Assembly: GCF_900143285.1 (NCBI RefSeq)
Contig: NZ_FRDN01000004.1
Location: 65,878 to 129,877 of the forward strand
Reading direction: 5' to 3'
Origin: Desulfitobacterium chlororespirans DSM 11544
GTDB lineage: Bacteria > Bacillota > Desulfitobacteriia > Desulfitobacteriales > Desulfitobacteriaceae
DNA length: 64,000 bases
Part shown: positions 63,668 through 64,000 of the stretch, in pieces
Numbering within the stretch: position 1 is the first letter of the stretch
Layout: the number at the start of each line of letters is the position of its first letter
The notes under the pieces: generated by a model
Databases searched by the model: none
Told to the model about the DNA's origin: nothing
Seen by the model: only the letters and a program-made list of their open reading frames with translations
Program-made: the position numbers and the translations under genes

Positions 63668-64000
63668 TTAATCCATTTGCCTCCACCCGGCCACACTCTC
63701 GACCAGATCTTCCAGGCTTACGGCAACCCGGACTCCGGCTTGTCTCAGCTGTTCCTCTTTGCTTTGGACTGTTCCCGCACTTCCCTGGATAATCGCACCT
63801 GCATGGCCCATTTTTTTGCCGGGGGGAGCGTTACGGCCGGCGATAAAGCAGAAGACCGGTTTCCCATAATCGCAGCTTTCCAGGTATTCCGCCGCTTTTT
63901 CCTCACGGTTGCCGCCGATTTCTCCCAGCATCACGACGGCTTCCGTGTCTTGATCATCTTGAAGCTCTTTTAAAGCGTCGACAAAGTCGGTGCCAATAAT
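63668..64000 (-). CDS. Succinyl-CoA ligase alpha subunit (SucD-type), 3' part
   Basis: The frame is open from the right window edge to the stop at 63668 and gives ~110 residues. IIGTDFVDALKELQDDQDTE, then VVMLGEIGGNREEKAAEYLE and GRNAPPGKKMGHAGAIIQGS match the C-terminal half of SucD and related CoA ligase subunits (GEIGG..EE and PPGKRMGHAGAI, the latter bearing the phosphorylated His). It makes succinyl-CoA from succinate with ATP or GTP. The 5' end and any sucC lie beyond the window. It is upstream of the GntR gene on the same strand. FdrA-like relatives share part of the pattern. Confidence 0.85.
   Translation of the reverse strand: MIGTDFVDALKELQDDQDTEAVVMLGEIGGNREEKAAEYLESCDYGKPVFCFIAGRNAPPGKKMGHAGAIIQGSAGTVQSKEEQLRQAGVRVAVSLEDLVESVAGWRQMD

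Overview
The window reads as chromosomal DNA of a low-to-mid GC, spore-former-type Firmicute. The gene families, the strong AGGAGG-type ribosome sites, the many one-component regulators (MerR, TetR, HxlR, MarR, XRE, GntR) and the two four-helix-bundle chemoreceptors resemble Desulfitobacterium (D. hafniense-like). This assignment is inference from recognition of the proteins; no rRNA or tRNA gene is present to anchor it.

Left edge (1-6070): the tail of an IS256-family transposase with its probable right terminal repeat, a decayed RluA pseudouridine synthase, then a leftward block of redox and hydrolase genes: flavin reductase, alpha/beta hydrolase, flavodoxin lipoprotein, Cys-nucleophile hydrolase and aldo/keto reductase. 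The block starts at a textbook MerR-type promoter (19-bp spacer with a central palindrome) shared with a divergent merR. A gap with gene debris follows. Region 6070-13262: a GNAT acetyltransferase, a cysteine-rich ferredoxin protein, a PAP2 phosphatase with a repeat tail, an HxlR/PPOX divergent pair, a flavodoxin, and a TetR gene divergent from an ABC-2 exporter. The exporter's HlyD-type adaptor (14033-15037) lies beyond a 770-bp, hairpin-rich intergenic mosaic.

Region 15274-30771 is signalling and phosphate: an ECF-type sigma factor with its DUF4179 partner, HD-GYP plus chemoreceptor, a large HTH protein of unknown role, and a PHP-family phosphatase preceded by an 11-bp-phased TTAAC array that looks like a PhoP box. 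An operon ppx-ppk-sixA is divergent from a second ppx/gppA, and a fusion of a PTS EIIC permease to an EAL c-di-GMP phosphodiesterase follows.

Region 30936-45349: a two-component system with an FtsX-type ABC transporter, the adaA-adaB alkylation response, an SDR, a TipAS-type MerR with an autoregulatory-looking promoter, BlaI/M56 with two operators, an XRE-TPR regulator, and katG with a perfect Per box. Region 45485-64000: an uncharacterised lipoprotein, a solitary HicB, a membrane protein, a MerR (double HTH) ABC exporter, GNAT, SPL-type radical SAM, PPOX and DUF4177 genes, a Fur-boxed siderophore ABC operon, an smr-marR operon with a long operator dyad, a second chemoreceptor, a methyltransferase interrupted by one in-frame TAG, alanine dehydrogenase, a truncated Ldh_2-type dehydrogenase, a GntR regulator, and the 3' end of a succinyl-CoA ligase alpha gene at the right edge.

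The most notable items are the phased Pho-type array at 21529-21589, the polyphosphate gene cluster, the EIIC-EAL fusion, the TAG-interrupted methyltransferase (relevant because Desulfitobacterium can decode UAG as pyrrolysine), and several well-formed operators that tie regulators to neighbouring genes.
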